Shown: positions 42,045 through 50,209 of the stretch, one piece after another
How the letters are laid out: every line of letters begins with the position of its first letter
How positions within the stretch are numbered: position 1 is the first letter of the stretch
Assembly: GCA_964548225.1 (NCBI GenBank)
Contig: CAZJQP010000002.1
Coordinates: forward strand, 116,945-180,944
Reading direction: 5' to 3'
Origin: CALMEH01 sp964548225
GTDB taxonomy: Bacteria; Acidobacteriota; Blastocatellia; Pyrinomonadales; Pyrinomonadaceae
DNA: 64,000 nucleotides
Position numbers and translations under genes: made by a program
Notes under the pieces: model-generated
Told to the model about the DNA's origin: nothing
The model's input: only the letters and a program-made list of their open reading frames with translations
Databases searched by the model: none

Positions 42045-43307
42045 ATGTTACAATCTGTTGCGGAAACTTCTAAAACTCGAATCTCTATGGAATTTGGAAT
42101 AAATTCTCAAAATTCGGCAGTCAGAGCCATTATCGAAGGCACCGCGCCGCGACCGGCGAAACTTGCGGCGGCGCGAGGGATTTTGCCTCTGCCGCAAAAT
42201 GATTTGCTCGAAGTTCTCGTTGCTCTGGCAACCGGCGAAGATGCCGAACTTGCGGGAAATGCGCGGCAAACACTCAATTCCCAAGATTTATCTGACTTGA
42301 CAACGGTTTTGCAATCAAGCGATGCCGCGCCGCGCGTTCTTGATTTTTTCGCCGGACAGCAAAATTTGCCGGATACGGCTTACGAAGCCATTTTGCAAAA
42401 TTCGCACACTCCTGAAGATTCACTTATCAAATTTGCGCGAATCGCAAAAAGCGGCGAATTGCTCGAACTTCTTTCCTTTAATCAACAACTTTTAATTAAA
42501 AAACCGGCGATAATTGACGCGATAATCGCCAATCCTTACCGCACGGCGGAAGCCGAACGCCGCGCGGCGGAAACAAAGCGCGAATTTTTTGAAAAAGAAC
42601 GCGGCGCACAACAAATTGCCAACGAACTTCGCGCACAAGGCAAAGACGCGGCGGCGGAATTTATTGAAACTGCCGAATTTGCGGAAGATTTTGAAGAATC
42701 CGTCATCAGTTTTGAAGACGCGATGTTTCTTGCCGAACATATCGAAGTGCCGGACGCGGAAGTTGATGACTCTTGGCTTGCATCGCTTGAGTTTATCGAA
42801 GAAATCTACGAAGAAACCGCCGAAGAACGCGAAGCAATCGTTAATAAAATCTTGGGCGATATTCAATATGAAGAAGATTCGGTTTCGGCTGAAAGAGTTT
42901 CGATGATTAACCGCATTCTGAAGATGGGAATGAAAGACCGCGTGAAACTTGCGATGAAGGGCGACCGCGAAGCCCGAAACATTCTCATCCGCGACCCAAA
43001 CAAAATCGTCGCGCAAGCGGTTATCAACAATCCGCGCATCACGGAAAACGAAGTCGAAAAAATTGCCGGAATGCGAGCCGTGCCGGAAGATGTTTTGCGG
43101 CTTATTGCGATCAATCGAAGCTGGACGCGAAATTATATGATTATGCACAAACTCGCCCAAAACCCGCGCACACCGATTGCTAACGTAATGACGATTCTTA
43201 CACGCTTACAGTTACGCGATTTAGCCGCACTTTCAAAAAATCGCAACGTCTCCGATGCCGTCCGTCGCCAAGCCCTTCGTCTTGCCACAGCACGAACAGG
43301 AAAATAG
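42045..43307 (+). CDS. Hypothetical helical-repeat protein
   Basis: A 420-residue acidic protein made largely of helices. The ends look like HEAT-type or leucine-rich helical repeats (LLEVLVALATGEDAELAG; IVAQAVINNPRITENEVEKI). The middle is a long Glu/Ala-rich coil around residues 175-290. No catalytic motif, signal or membrane segment. An alternative start is ATG 42087, which drops 14 residues. It reads away from the dehydrogenase gene. The function is unknown; a scaffold or regulator is possible. Confidence 0.65.
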   Translation: MLQSVAETSKTRISMEFGINSQNSAVRAIIEGTAPRPAKLAAARGILPLPQNDLLEVLVALATGEDAELAGNARQTLNSQDLSDLTTVLQSSDAAPRVLDFFAGQQNLPDTAYEAILQNSHTPEDSLIKFARIAKSGELLELLSFNQQLLIKKPAIIDAIIANPYRTAEAERRAAETKREFFEKERGAQQIANELRAQGKDAAAEFIETAEFAEDFEESVISFEDAMFLAEHIEVPDAEVDDSWLASLEFIEEIYEETAEEREAIVNKILGDIQYEEDSVSAERVSMINRILKMGMKDRVKLAMKGDREARNILIRDPNKIVAQAVINNPRITENEVEKIAGMRAVPEDVLRLIAINRSWTRNYMIMHKLAQNPRTPIANVMTILTRLQLRDLAALSKNRNVSDAVRRQALRLATARTGK

Positions 43308-43357
43308 GTTTTTGATTTTTGGTTTTTGTCTGAATTTCAAACACCAAAGACCGGAAA

Positions 43358-43891
43358 TCAAAGAAATTCGGTAATTCTTCCGGTTTTGACAAACGATCCA
43401 GCCATATCGGTAAAAGTATGGCTTGCCGCGCCGAGCCAGAGACCGACAAACGCGGACGGCAAAGCATATTCACCGACATTTTTATTGATAAATTCACCGA
43501 TGTTCTGCCAACTTTGCGCGAATTCCATCAAACGCGGCAAATCTCCGCCCGTGTAAGTTGCGAAAATATACGCAACGAGAAACGAAAAGAGTGTCAACGC
43601 CCCCATAAAATAAATCACTCGAAACAAAGTTCCGAAAATCAAACCGTGCGACCAGCGTGAACGGTGATTGAAGACTTTTTGATACGGAAACCAAAGGAGT
43701 CGAAAAATGCTCCAGCGCGTATATTGTTTGCTCATCGTGTCCAAATCGGGACCAAACATCAATCCGCCGAAAAGGAACGCGCCCGTTATGACTGAAGAAA
43801 TCGGAACATTTTTGGTTACGGCATAACTTGCCGCAAAAATTGGCGCGACCAGCAAAAATGTTATTGCATCGTGTGTTTTTCCTGAAGGCAT
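43358..43891 (-). CDS. DUF2227-like metal-binding membrane protein
   Basis: A 177-residue protein. PSGKTHDAITFLL opens the chain, with GLMFGPDLDTMSKQ and HRSRWSHGLIFGTLFRVIYF supplying conserved His, Asp and Arg residues on one face of the membrane. About four hydrophobic segments. The pattern matches the YdjM/DUF2227-type putative metal-dependent membrane hydrolases. The substrate is unknown. It is convergent with the helical-repeat gene; a stuttered hairpin follows its start side. Confidence 0.75.
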   Translation of the reverse strand: MPSGKTHDAITFLLVAPIFAASYAVTKNVPISSVITGAFLFGGLMFGPDLDTMSKQYTRWSIFRLLWFPYQKVFNHRSRWSHGLIFGTLFRVIYFMGALTLFSFLVAYIFATYTGGDLPRLMEFAQSWQNIGEFINKNVGEYALPSAFVGLWLGAASHTFTDMAGSFVKTGRITEFL

Positions 43892-43896
43892 TTTGT

Positions 43897-43972
43897 TAGT
43901 GGATAGTGGATACCGGATAGTGGATAGTGAAAGAAATAATTATCCGCTATCCGTTATCCACTATCCACTATA
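43897..43972. repeat. Stuttered palindrome (GGATAGTGGATA)
   Basis: Three to four copies of AGTGGATAGTGGATA face ATCCACTATCCACTAT across a 15-bp loop. It lies in the spacer between the DUF2227-like gene and the UbiA-family gene, which are divergent. Confidence 0.8.
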
Positions 43973-44098
43973 AAGCATTTTGCGAAGAATCGTCCAAAAA
44001 ATTTGCAATCTGCCAAGCGAAACTGAAAAAAATGCCCGATTTTGCTAGACTTTTCGTTTGGCATCAGATTTTCTGTAATTTGTCATCGGTAATTTGCA

Positions 44099-44974
44099 AT
44101 GAACAGTTTTTGGACAAAACTTAAAACGACGCTCGAAATGATAAAGTTCGAGCATACTTTATTTGCGCTTCCGTTTGCTTTTCTCGGCGCAGTTCTCGCG
44201 GCAGACGGTTTGCCGACTTGGTGGCAAATTCTTTGGATTACGGTCTCAATGTTTGGCGCACGTTCGGCGGCGATGACGTTTAATCGAATTATTGATAGAA
44301 AGTTTGACGCAGAAAACCCGCGCACTGCCAACCGCGAATTGCCGAGCGGAAAGTTGAGCGTTTCATTTGCTTGGACGTTTTTTATCGTTTCACTTGTTTT
44401 GTTTGAAATTGCTTCGTATTCGCTTAATTGGCTAACATTCGCCCTTTCGCCCGTCGCGCTTTTTTTCGTTCTCGGCTACAGTTACGCGAAAAGATTTACG
44501 AGTTTAGCGCATCTGATTTTAGGTTTGGCTTTAGCGATTTCACCAACCGCCGCGTGGATTGCCGTGCGTGGCGCGATTGATTCGGAAATCCCGATTTTGC
44601 TTTCGGTTCTCGTGATGATGTGGACGGCAGGTTTCGATGTTCTTTACGCTTGCCAAGATTACGAATTCGACAAAAAAGCCGGATTACGCTCAATTCCGGC
44701 GCGTTTCGGCATCAAAAATTCGCTCCGCATCGCAAGGCTTTTTCATTTCCAAGCGTTTATTGTTTTAGTTTTGCTCTATTTCGTAACCGCCTTAAATTGG
44801 CTCGCACTCGTCGGAGTTTTCGCGGTCGGCGCATTGATGATTTATCAACACACTTTGGTCAAACCGAACGATTTATCACGAATGAACGCCGCATTTTTTA
44901 CAACCAACGCCTTCGTCAGCGTGATTTTATTCATCACCTTCGGCGGCGCGGTTTTTCTTGGTAAAATGACTTAG
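44099..44974 (+). CDS. mqnP: UbiA-family prenyltransferase (likely menaquinone, MqnP-like)
   Basis: A 291-residue polytopic membrane protein. The first Asp-rich motif is NRIIDRKFDAENPRTANR, with the second, DYEFDKKAGLRSIPARFG, in the other half; both bind the Mg-diphosphate of the prenyl donor. The start FEHTLFALPFAFLG is typical. It transfers a prenyl chain to an aromatic acid. The presence of MqnE 2 kb away supports the futalosine route and MqnP rather than UbiA proper (inference). The small genes between the two may be later insertions. Confidence 0.85.
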   Translation: MNSFWTKLKTTLEMIKFEHTLFALPFAFLGAVLAADGLPTWWQILWITVSMFGARSAAMTFNRIIDRKFDAENPRTANRELPSGKLSVSFAWTFFIVSLVLFEIASYSLNWLTFALSPVALFFVLGYSYAKRFTSLAHLILGLALAISPTAAWIAVRGAIDSEIPILLSVLVMMWTAGFDVLYACQDYEFDKKAGLRSIPARFGIKNSLRIARLFHFQAFIVLVLLYFVTALNWLALVGVFAVGALMIYQHTLVKPNDLSRMNAAFFTTNAFVSVILFITFGGAVFLGKMT

Positions 44975-44976
44975 TT

Positions 44977-45201
44977 ATGCCTTTATTTGAGATTACAAAA
45001 ACGATAAATGCAACGCTGATAATCGAATGCACTTCGGAAAAAGAAGCGATGAATTGGGCTGATAAAATCGTTGCAGGCATTGAGGACGAAGACGGAAATC
45101 GGATTGAAGCGGAAGAAATAGTTTTATTTGAAGCCGATGTAAAAGTGTCGGAAATTGAAATCAGAAAACTATCAAAAGCGGAGGCGGGAATTTTTGTGTG
45201 A
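44977..45201 (+). CDS. Small hypothetical protein
   Basis: A 74-residue acidic protein. It starts 3 bp after the prenyltransferase stop and ends before hicA. LFEITKTINATLIIECTSEK and IVLFEADVKVSEIEIRKLSK suggest an alternating beta-alpha fold. I do not recognise the family. It may be a small antitoxin-like or regulatory protein. Confidence 0.5.
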   Translation: MPLFEITKTINATLIIECTSEKEAMNWADKIVAGIEDEDGNRIEAEEIVLFEADVKVSEIEIRKLSKAEAGIFV

Positions 45202-45228
45202 AGATTTTTTTAAGAACGTGAGTATCGA

Positions 45229-45417
45229 ATGAAAGTTAAAGAGTTGATAAAATTGATTGAAAATGATGGCTGGTATTTGGTCAGAACAAAAGGCAGTCAT
45301 CGTCAATTTCATCATCCGGCGAAAAACGGAACCGTAACAATCGCCGGAAAAGAAAGTATTGATGTTCCAATCGGAACTCTGAACAGCGTTTTGAAACAGG
45401 CAGGTTTGAAAAAATAG
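45229..45417 (+). CDS. hicA: HicA mRNA interferase toxin
   Basis: A 62-residue double-stranded-RNA-binding-like protein of the HicA family. The catalytic His is in VRTKGSHRQFHHP (His24) and the end reads LNSVLKQAGL. HicA cuts mRNA in a ribosome-independent manner. It precedes hicB by 13 bp, the usual toxin-first order. Together they form a type II toxin-antitoxin pair. Confidence 0.9.
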   Translation: MKVKELIKLIENDGWYLVRTKGSHRQFHHPAKNGTVTIAGKESIDVPIGTLNSVLKQAGLKK

Positions 45418-45430
45418 AGAGGTGAAAATT

Positions 45431-45646
45431 ATGCGTTATATGATTGTAATTGAAGAAGGCGAAACAAGTTTCGGCGCGTATGTGCCGGATTTACCGGGCT
45501 GTATTGCGGTCGGCGAGAGCGAGGAAGAAGTAAAGCAGTTGATTCAGGAAGCGATTGAGTTTCATCTCGAAGATTTGCAAGAAACGGGCGCATCAATTCC
45601 GAAACCTTTGTCAAAAAGCGAATATGTCGAAGTTTTAGCCGTGTGA
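45431..45646 (+). CDS. hicB: HicB antitoxin
   Basis: A 71-residue partial RNase H-fold protein. YMIVIEEGETSFGAYVPDLP, CIAVGESEEEVKQLIQEAIE and HLEDLQETGASIPKP are the family signatures. The ATG at 45431 is used because AGGTG lies just upstream; GTG 45422 is less likely. No C-terminal helix-turn-helix is seen, so self-regulation may be weak. It neutralises HicA. Confidence 0.9.
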   Translation: MRYMIVIEEGETSFGAYVPDLPGCIAVGESEEEVKQLIQEAIEFHLEDLQETGASIPKPLSKSEYVEVLAV

Positions 45647-45661
45647 TTTGATTGGAGTAAT

Positions 45662-46987
45662 TTGAAAGATAAAAGTTCTACACAATTAAAAAAAGAAATT
45701 TACTTGCGAGATGTGGCAAGGCGTTGGAAGTCTGAACTGAATACAGACAAAAAGGTTTATATTCTCTCGCCTTACATTACTTCAAAAGCTGAAGATGTTT
45801 TGGAGAACGCGAAAGACTGCGAGATTTATACTGATTTCAGCATTGAAAATTTCGCCTTCGGAAGTTCTTCCCTCAGCACAATAAAAAACCTAATCAACAA
45901 AGGTTTCAAGGTTTATTCTATTCAAAATATTCACGCTAAAATTGTTCTGGTTACGGATACTTTTGTCAGCATCGGCAGTCAAAATCTTACGAATCAAGGA
46001 ACTCAAAATAAAGAAGCTACTTTTACGTCTGATGATTTGGAAGTTGTCCAATTTATAGAAAGTGAACTAAAAGAAAATTGGTTTAATCATCTAAAAGAAA
46101 TAACACTTGAAGTTGTAGAGATTTTAGAAAAAGAACTCAAGCCTTTAATTGTGAAGCGTAAAAAACTGAACAATGAGGTCGAAAAAGTGAAAGAATCATT
46201 TGAAAAGAAAGAAAAAGAGCAAGAAACTGAAAAGCAACGAAGCCTAAATTATTTAGGCTTACGCCATAACATTGGAAGAATTAAACGAGATGGTTTCGGT
46301 ATTCAAGGAAAGATTAAAGATAAAGAACAGAAATATTTTACTCAAGATTCTTATTATTCAAAATTATCTTATGTCCAAACATTTGAAGCAGACTCCAGAG
46401 ATAAAAATTTGCTAATGTGGCGTGTAAGAAACGATTCTCCAATTTTACTCGAAAAAACTTTTCGTTATTTAGCCGTAATTGAGGATATAGGTAAACTAGG
46501 CTGGGCAAGAATAATGGAAAAAAGCATAACATACGTTGGTCAAGAATTTAGTGTTGATGAAGCAATTAGCATTGAGTTACCTAACTTTTTCAATATAAAA
46601 GTGCCATTAAAATTAGGAATAAAAGCTAATTGGGACATATCAACTTTAAGAGACTATAATCTCGAAATATTTTTATCAGACCGCACAACTGAAATATTTG
46701 AAACGAACTTTTGTCATATTCGAGTCTTTTTCGACCTTAACCTTATAAACATCTTTAGTATGGAATTCTCCAGAGATATTATTGGATTAGAAGATTGGGT
46801 TAGCAAAAATAAACCTACCTTCATTAAAATCTTGAAAGAAAAAATATTTCAATCATTCAAATACAGAGATAAAAAATTAGAAGGTCCACAGGTCAACAAA
46901 TTTTTATATCCATGGAGTAAATGCAAATTGACGGTGGGAAAGGTTAAAGATAATCCTTTACTTGTTTTTTCAGAGATTCCCAAATAA
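45662..46987 (+). CDS. Phospholipase D-like nuclease domain protein
   Basis: A 441-residue protein with one HKD motif: IHAKIVLVTDTFVSIGSQNL (His91, Lys93, Asp99), preceded by VYILSPYITSKAEDVLENAK. Single-motif PLD proteins work as dimers and include BfiI-type and Nuc-type nucleases. The C-terminal 250 residues are charged, with a coiled coil (EVEKVKESFEKKEKEQETEK), and then beta-rich. The start is TTG 45662, with GGAG 7 bp upstream. The gene is AT-rich, unlike its menaquinone neighbours, and follows hicAB; a defence or stress role is likely but not shown. Confidence 0.78.
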   Translation: MKDKSSTQLKKEIYLRDVARRWKSELNTDKKVYILSPYITSKAEDVLENAKDCEIYTDFSIENFAFGSSSLSTIKNLINKGFKVYSIQNIHAKIVLVTDTFVSIGSQNLTNQGTQNKEATFTSDDLEVVQFIESELKENWFNHLKEITLEVVEILEKELKPLIVKRKKLNNEVEKVKESFEKKEKEQETEKQRSLNYLGLRHNIGRIKRDGFGIQGKIKDKEQKYFTQDSYYSKLSYVQTFEADSRDKNLLMWRVRNDSPILLEKTFRYLAVIEDIGKLGWARIMEKSITYVGQEFSVDEAISIELPNFFNIKVPLKLGIKANWDISTLRDYNLEIFLSDRTTEIFETNFCHIRVFFDLNLINIFSMEFSRDIIGLEDWVSKNKPTFIKILKEKIFQSFKYRDKKLEGPQVNKFLYPWSKCKLTVGKVKDNPLLVFSEIPK

Positions 46988-46996
46988 TTAGAATTT

Positions 46997-48103
46997 ATGC
47001 AATTTTCATTTGATAAGAATTTAAACAGAATTGCCGCATTGGTCGAAGCGAATGAGCGTTTGACGTTTGATGAAGGCATTGATTTATACAACACGCAAGA
47101 TTTGAATGCACTTGGAAAGCTCGCGGATTTTGTGCGGCGTAAAAAGCACGGGCGGACGACTTATTATAACGTCAACCGGCATTTTAATCATACGAATATC
47201 TGCGTCGCGGATTGTAAGTTTTGCGGGTTTTATCGCCGTGCAAGGCAAGAAGATGCTTATACGCATTCGATTGCGGAAGGCATTGAAATCGCCCGAAGCG
47301 CGGTAAATGAAGGCGCGACGGAACTGCATATTGTCGGCGGGTTGAACTCGAAATTGCCGTTTGATTATTACACCGATTTGTTTTCTTCGCTCAAAAGAGA
47401 GTTTCCGAAACTTCATCTTAAAGCGTTGACGATGGTTGAATTGGATTTCTTTGCGCGGTTTTACAAAATGTCGGACGAAGAAGTGATTGAACGGTTGAAA
47501 GCGGCGGGAATGGATTCGTGTCCGGGCGGCGGCGCGGAGATTTTTGCCGAACCGACTCGTTCGCGCATCTGCGACCATAAATGCGACGGCGAAAGATGGT
47601 TGGAACTCGCGGGAAAAGTCCATAAAGCCGGATTGAAAACCAATGCGACGATGCTTTACGGGCATATCGAAACAACTGAAGACCGCGTTGACCATCTCGT
47701 GAAATTGCGCGAGCAACAAGACAAAACCGGCGGTTTTCAATGTTTTATTCCGCTCGCGTTTTATCCGAAAGGCACTGCGCTTTCGTCGCTTCCCGGACCG
47801 GACGCGATGCTGAATTTAAAAACGATTGCCGTGTCGCGTCTGATGCTCGACAATTTCGACCATATCAAAGCGTATTGGGTAATGCTCGGACTTCCGACCA
47901 CGCAAACCGCGCTTCATTTCGGCGCAAACGACGTTGACGGCACGATCACCGACGGCGGCGAATTAACACACGCTTACTCAGTCGAAGACGGTGGCGAACA
48001 GAAAATGACGAAAGACGAATTAATCAAACTAATCGAAAACGCCGGATTTGAAGCGGTTGAACGCGATACAGTTTATAATCGTGTGGAAAGTGCAAAAGTT
48101 TGA
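46997..48103 (+). CDS. mqnE: Aminodeoxyfutalosine synthase (radical SAM)
   Basis: A 368-residue radical SAM enzyme of the futalosine menaquinone pathway. The cluster Cys triad is CVADCKFC (69, 73, 76). AVNEGATELHIVGGLNSKLP, CPGGGAEIF and TNATMLYGHIETTEDRVDHL are typical. It joins chorismate-derived 3-[(1-carboxyvinyl)oxy]benzoate to SAM-derived adenosine. With the UbiA-family gene nearby it marks menaquinone as the quinone. It begins 10 bp after the PLD-type gene. Confidence 0.93.
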   Translation: MQFSFDKNLNRIAALVEANERLTFDEGIDLYNTQDLNALGKLADFVRRKKHGRTTYYNVNRHFNHTNICVADCKFCGFYRRARQEDAYTHSIAEGIEIARSAVNEGATELHIVGGLNSKLPFDYYTDLFSSLKREFPKLHLKALTMVELDFFARFYKMSDEEVIERLKAAGMDSCPGGGAEIFAEPTRSRICDHKCDGERWLELAGKVHKAGLKTNATMLYGHIETTEDRVDHLVKLREQQDKTGGFQCFIPLAFYPKGTALSSLPGPDAMLNLKTIAVSRLMLDNFDHIKAYWVMLGLPTTQTALHFGANDVDGTITDGGELTHAYSVEDGGEQKMTKDELIKLIENAGFEAVERDTVYNRVESAKV

Positions 48104-48114
48104 GGAGAAAATTT

Positions 48115-48753
48115 ATGAATACAACAGCCATTGCCGACACTTTTTTGCAGACTCGTTTTCCGAAGCGAGCAAAATCCGTTCGTCTGCATATTGAGTTTGA
48201 AGATGAGCCGAACAAAATGACAACGGAGGAATTTTGGGATTTTTGTCAAGAAAATAGAAAACTTCGTGCCGAATTGACTAAAGAAGGAGATTTAATAATT
48301 ATGCCGCCAACGGGTTGGGAAACCAGCGATAGAAATGCCGAATTAACAACTCAATTAAGAATTTGGGCGAAAAAAGACAAGCGTGGCGCAACTGCCGATT
48401 CAAACGGCGGATTTATTTTACCGAACGGCGCGATTCGTTCGCCGGATGCTTCTTGGGTTTTGAAATCGCGTTTGGAAAGTTTGTCGAAAAAAGTGCTGAA
48501 AAAATTTCTCCCGTTGTGTCCCGATTTTGTCGTGGAAATGACTTCGCCATCGGACAATTTGAGCGACACTCAGGAAAAGATGCTCGAATACATCGAAAAC
48601 GGCGCACGGCTCGGCTGGTTGATTCATGCAAAAACGAAGCAGGTTTTTATTTACCGTCCGAATGAAACGGTAGAGATTCTGGAAAATCCGCGCACGGTTT
48701 CGGGCGAACCTTTGCTTACAGGATTTGAACTTGATTTGACGGAAATTTGGTAG
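48115..48753 (+). CDS. Uma2-family protein (DUF820 nuclease fold), copy 1
   Basis: A 212-residue PD-(D/E)xK-fold protein. TAGCAGG-type spacing is absent, but GAGGAG precedes ATG 48115. DFVVEMTSPSDNLSD holds the acidic core, followed by KMLEYIENGARLGWLI and the Lys-containing HAKTKQVFIYRP. Uma2 proteins are very common in cyanobacteria and Blastocatellia, but no function is proven. A second, less similar copy follows at 48900. Confidence 0.85.
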   Translation: MNTTAIADTFLQTRFPKRAKSVRLHIEFEDEPNKMTTEEFWDFCQENRKLRAELTKEGDLIIMPPTGWETSDRNAELTTQLRIWAKKDKRGATADSNGGFILPNGAIRSPDASWVLKSRLESLSKKVLKKFLPLCPDFVVEMTSPSDNLSDTQEKMLEYIENGARLGWLIHAKTKQVFIYRPNETVEILENPRTVSGEPLLTGFELDLTEIW

Positions 48754-48893
48754 AGCAAAAAGTTTGGGCGGCAAAGGCTTCGGAAGAAAAACCTATTGAC
48801 AAATTTGGAGATTCTACAATGTCGCTGAAACATTTGAAAAAAGAATTGCCCGAATTTATAAAATTTCTTTCGGAGATTAGAAACAAAAAGTAG
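48747..48893 (+). CDS. Possible small protein between the Uma2 genes
   Basis: An open frame of 48 residues from TTG 48747 to TAG (VEQKVWAAKASEEKPIDKFG, then MSLKHLKKELPEFIKFLSEI). It overlaps the first Uma2 stop and ends 6 bp before the next Uma2 gene. The codon pattern and tight spacing fit a real small gene or a remnant. ATG 48820 is an alternative start giving 24 residues. I have no family for it. Confidence 0.35.
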   Translation: MVEQKVWAAKASEEKPIDKFGDSTMSLKHLKKELPEFIKFLSEIRNKK

Positions 48894-48899
48894 AAAATT

Positions 48900-49478
48900 A
48901 TGAGCGCGATACCAAAAACAAAAATCACGCCGGAAGAATATCTGGAAATGGAGCGCAAAGCCGAATATAAAAGCGAATATTTTAATGGCGAAGTGTTTGC
49001 GATGGCTGGCGCACGGCGGCGGCATAATGTCATTACTTGGAACATTGGCGGCGAATTAAGGCAAAAGCTAAAAGGGCGAAATTGCGAAGCGTATCCGAAT
49101 GATATGCGCGTTTTTGTTCCCGAAACGGGGCTTTATACTTATCCCGATTTAACTGTCGTGTGCGGCGAACCGGAGTTTCAAGACAATGTTTTTGACACTT
49201 TGCTTAACCCGATATTGATTATCGAAGTTCTTTCCGATTCAACCGAAAGTTACGATAGAGGCAAGAAATTTCAGCATTATCGGAGCATTAAGAGTTTGCA
49301 GGAATATGTTTTAGTTGTGCCTGACGAAGCCAGAATTGAAAAATATGTCAAACACGGCGACGGTTTTTGGTTTTTTACCGAAGCCGTTGGGCTTGATTCG
49401 GAGATTGAATTTACTTCAATCGAATGTAAAATCGCGCTGGCGGAAGTTTATGACAAGATAGATTTTTCCGATGAATGA
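48900..49478 (+). CDS. Uma2-family protein (DUF820 nuclease fold), copy 2
   Basis: A 192-residue protein. The opening ITPEEYLEMERKAEYKSEYF is the usual Uma2 start, followed by AMAGARRRHNVITWN, YPDLTVVCGEPEF and ILIIEVLSDSTESYDRGKKF, which carry the PD-(D/E)xK residues. The final part overlaps the next gene by 8 bp. The role is unknown; a nuclease activity is inferred from the fold only. Confidence 0.88.
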   Translation: MSAIPKTKITPEEYLEMERKAEYKSEYFNGEVFAMAGARRRHNVITWNIGGELRQKLKGRNCEAYPNDMRVFVPETGLYTYPDLTVVCGEPEFQDNVFDTLLNPILIIEVLSDSTESYDRGKKFQHYRSIKSLQEYVLVVPDEARIEKYVKHGDGFWFFTEAVGLDSEIEFTSIECKIALAEVYDKIDFSDE

Positions 49479-49959
49479 TCCCCGAAAAAATCTAATCCGC
49501 ATTTTGCAAAACGCTCACGCGGGCGAATTGGCGGCGGCATTTGCTTATCGCGGGCATTGGAAATCGGTTAAAAATTCAGAGGAAAAAGAAAATATCAAAC
49601 GCATTGAGGCGGAGGAATGGGAGCATCGGGCGAATAATTTGAAATGGCTCACGCATCTCGGCGCGAAACCGCGAAAATTGCGCGAAATTATCTTTTGGAC
49701 AATCGGCAGAACGCTCGGCGTTTTGTGTTTTGTGTCGGGTTGGTTTTTGCCGATGTATTTTGCCGGACGTTTGGAGAGCGCGAACACGAAGGAATACGAA
49801 GACGCGGCGAATTTTGCAAAGGAATTGGAGATGACGGAATGTTTCGATGAACTGATGGAAATGTCCCGAAAAGAACTCGAACACGAAGAATTTTTCCGCC
49901 GCACGGTTGCCAATCATCGCCTTTTGCCGCTGACGCGCAAGGTTTTCAAATGGAGCTGA
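49471..49959 (+). CDS. Coq7-like di-iron ferritin-fold protein
   Basis: A 162-residue four-helix protein. Ligand-type residues appear as HAGELAAAFAYRGHW (Glu19), EAEEWEHR (Glu and His of an ExxH) and ELEHEEFFRR (second ExxH). A hydrophobic hairpin (TLGVLCFVSGWFLPMYF) may dip into the membrane, as in demethoxyubiquinone hydroxylase. Since the region carries menaquinone genes, a ubiquinone role is doubtful; rubrerythrin-like redox or other monooxygenase function is possible. It overlaps the Uma2 gene by 8 bp. Confidence 0.7.
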   Translation: MNDPRKNLIRILQNAHAGELAAAFAYRGHWKSVKNSEEKENIKRIEAEEWEHRANNLKWLTHLGAKPRKLREIIFWTIGRTLGVLCFVSGWFLPMYFAGRLESANTKEYEDAANFAKELEMTECFDELMEMSRKELEHEEFFRRTVANHRLLPLTRKVFKWS

Positions 49960-49960
49960 G

Positions 49961-50209
49961 AAAGGCTGAAACACGACCGTAAGGGAGTGTGTCAAACTCT
50001 CAACGCAACACACTCCTTAACAGTCGTAGGGTTATTACAAAGTCGGATTTTACTTCTCACATATCACTTATCACTTATTCCGAAGATAACTGCCTTGACA
50101 TTCGGAATAAGTGATAAGTGATAGGTGATATGTGAGAGATGGGCGCGTCTTTGCCAGAACTATCTGTTTCAGCTTTTCACACATTTCTTAACAGTCGTGT
50201 TTCTGCTTT
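49961..50209. repeat. Hairpin-family copy with a second palindrome inserted near its right side
   Basis: The left arm and a truncated right arm stand at 49961-50028. At 50055-50138 there is a different, long palindrome (TCTCACATATCACTTATCAC with its complement). A further right-arm copy of the hairpin family is at 50178-50209, directly after the FN3-like gene's stop on the - strand. The structure suggests one element landed within another. Confidence 0.75.
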
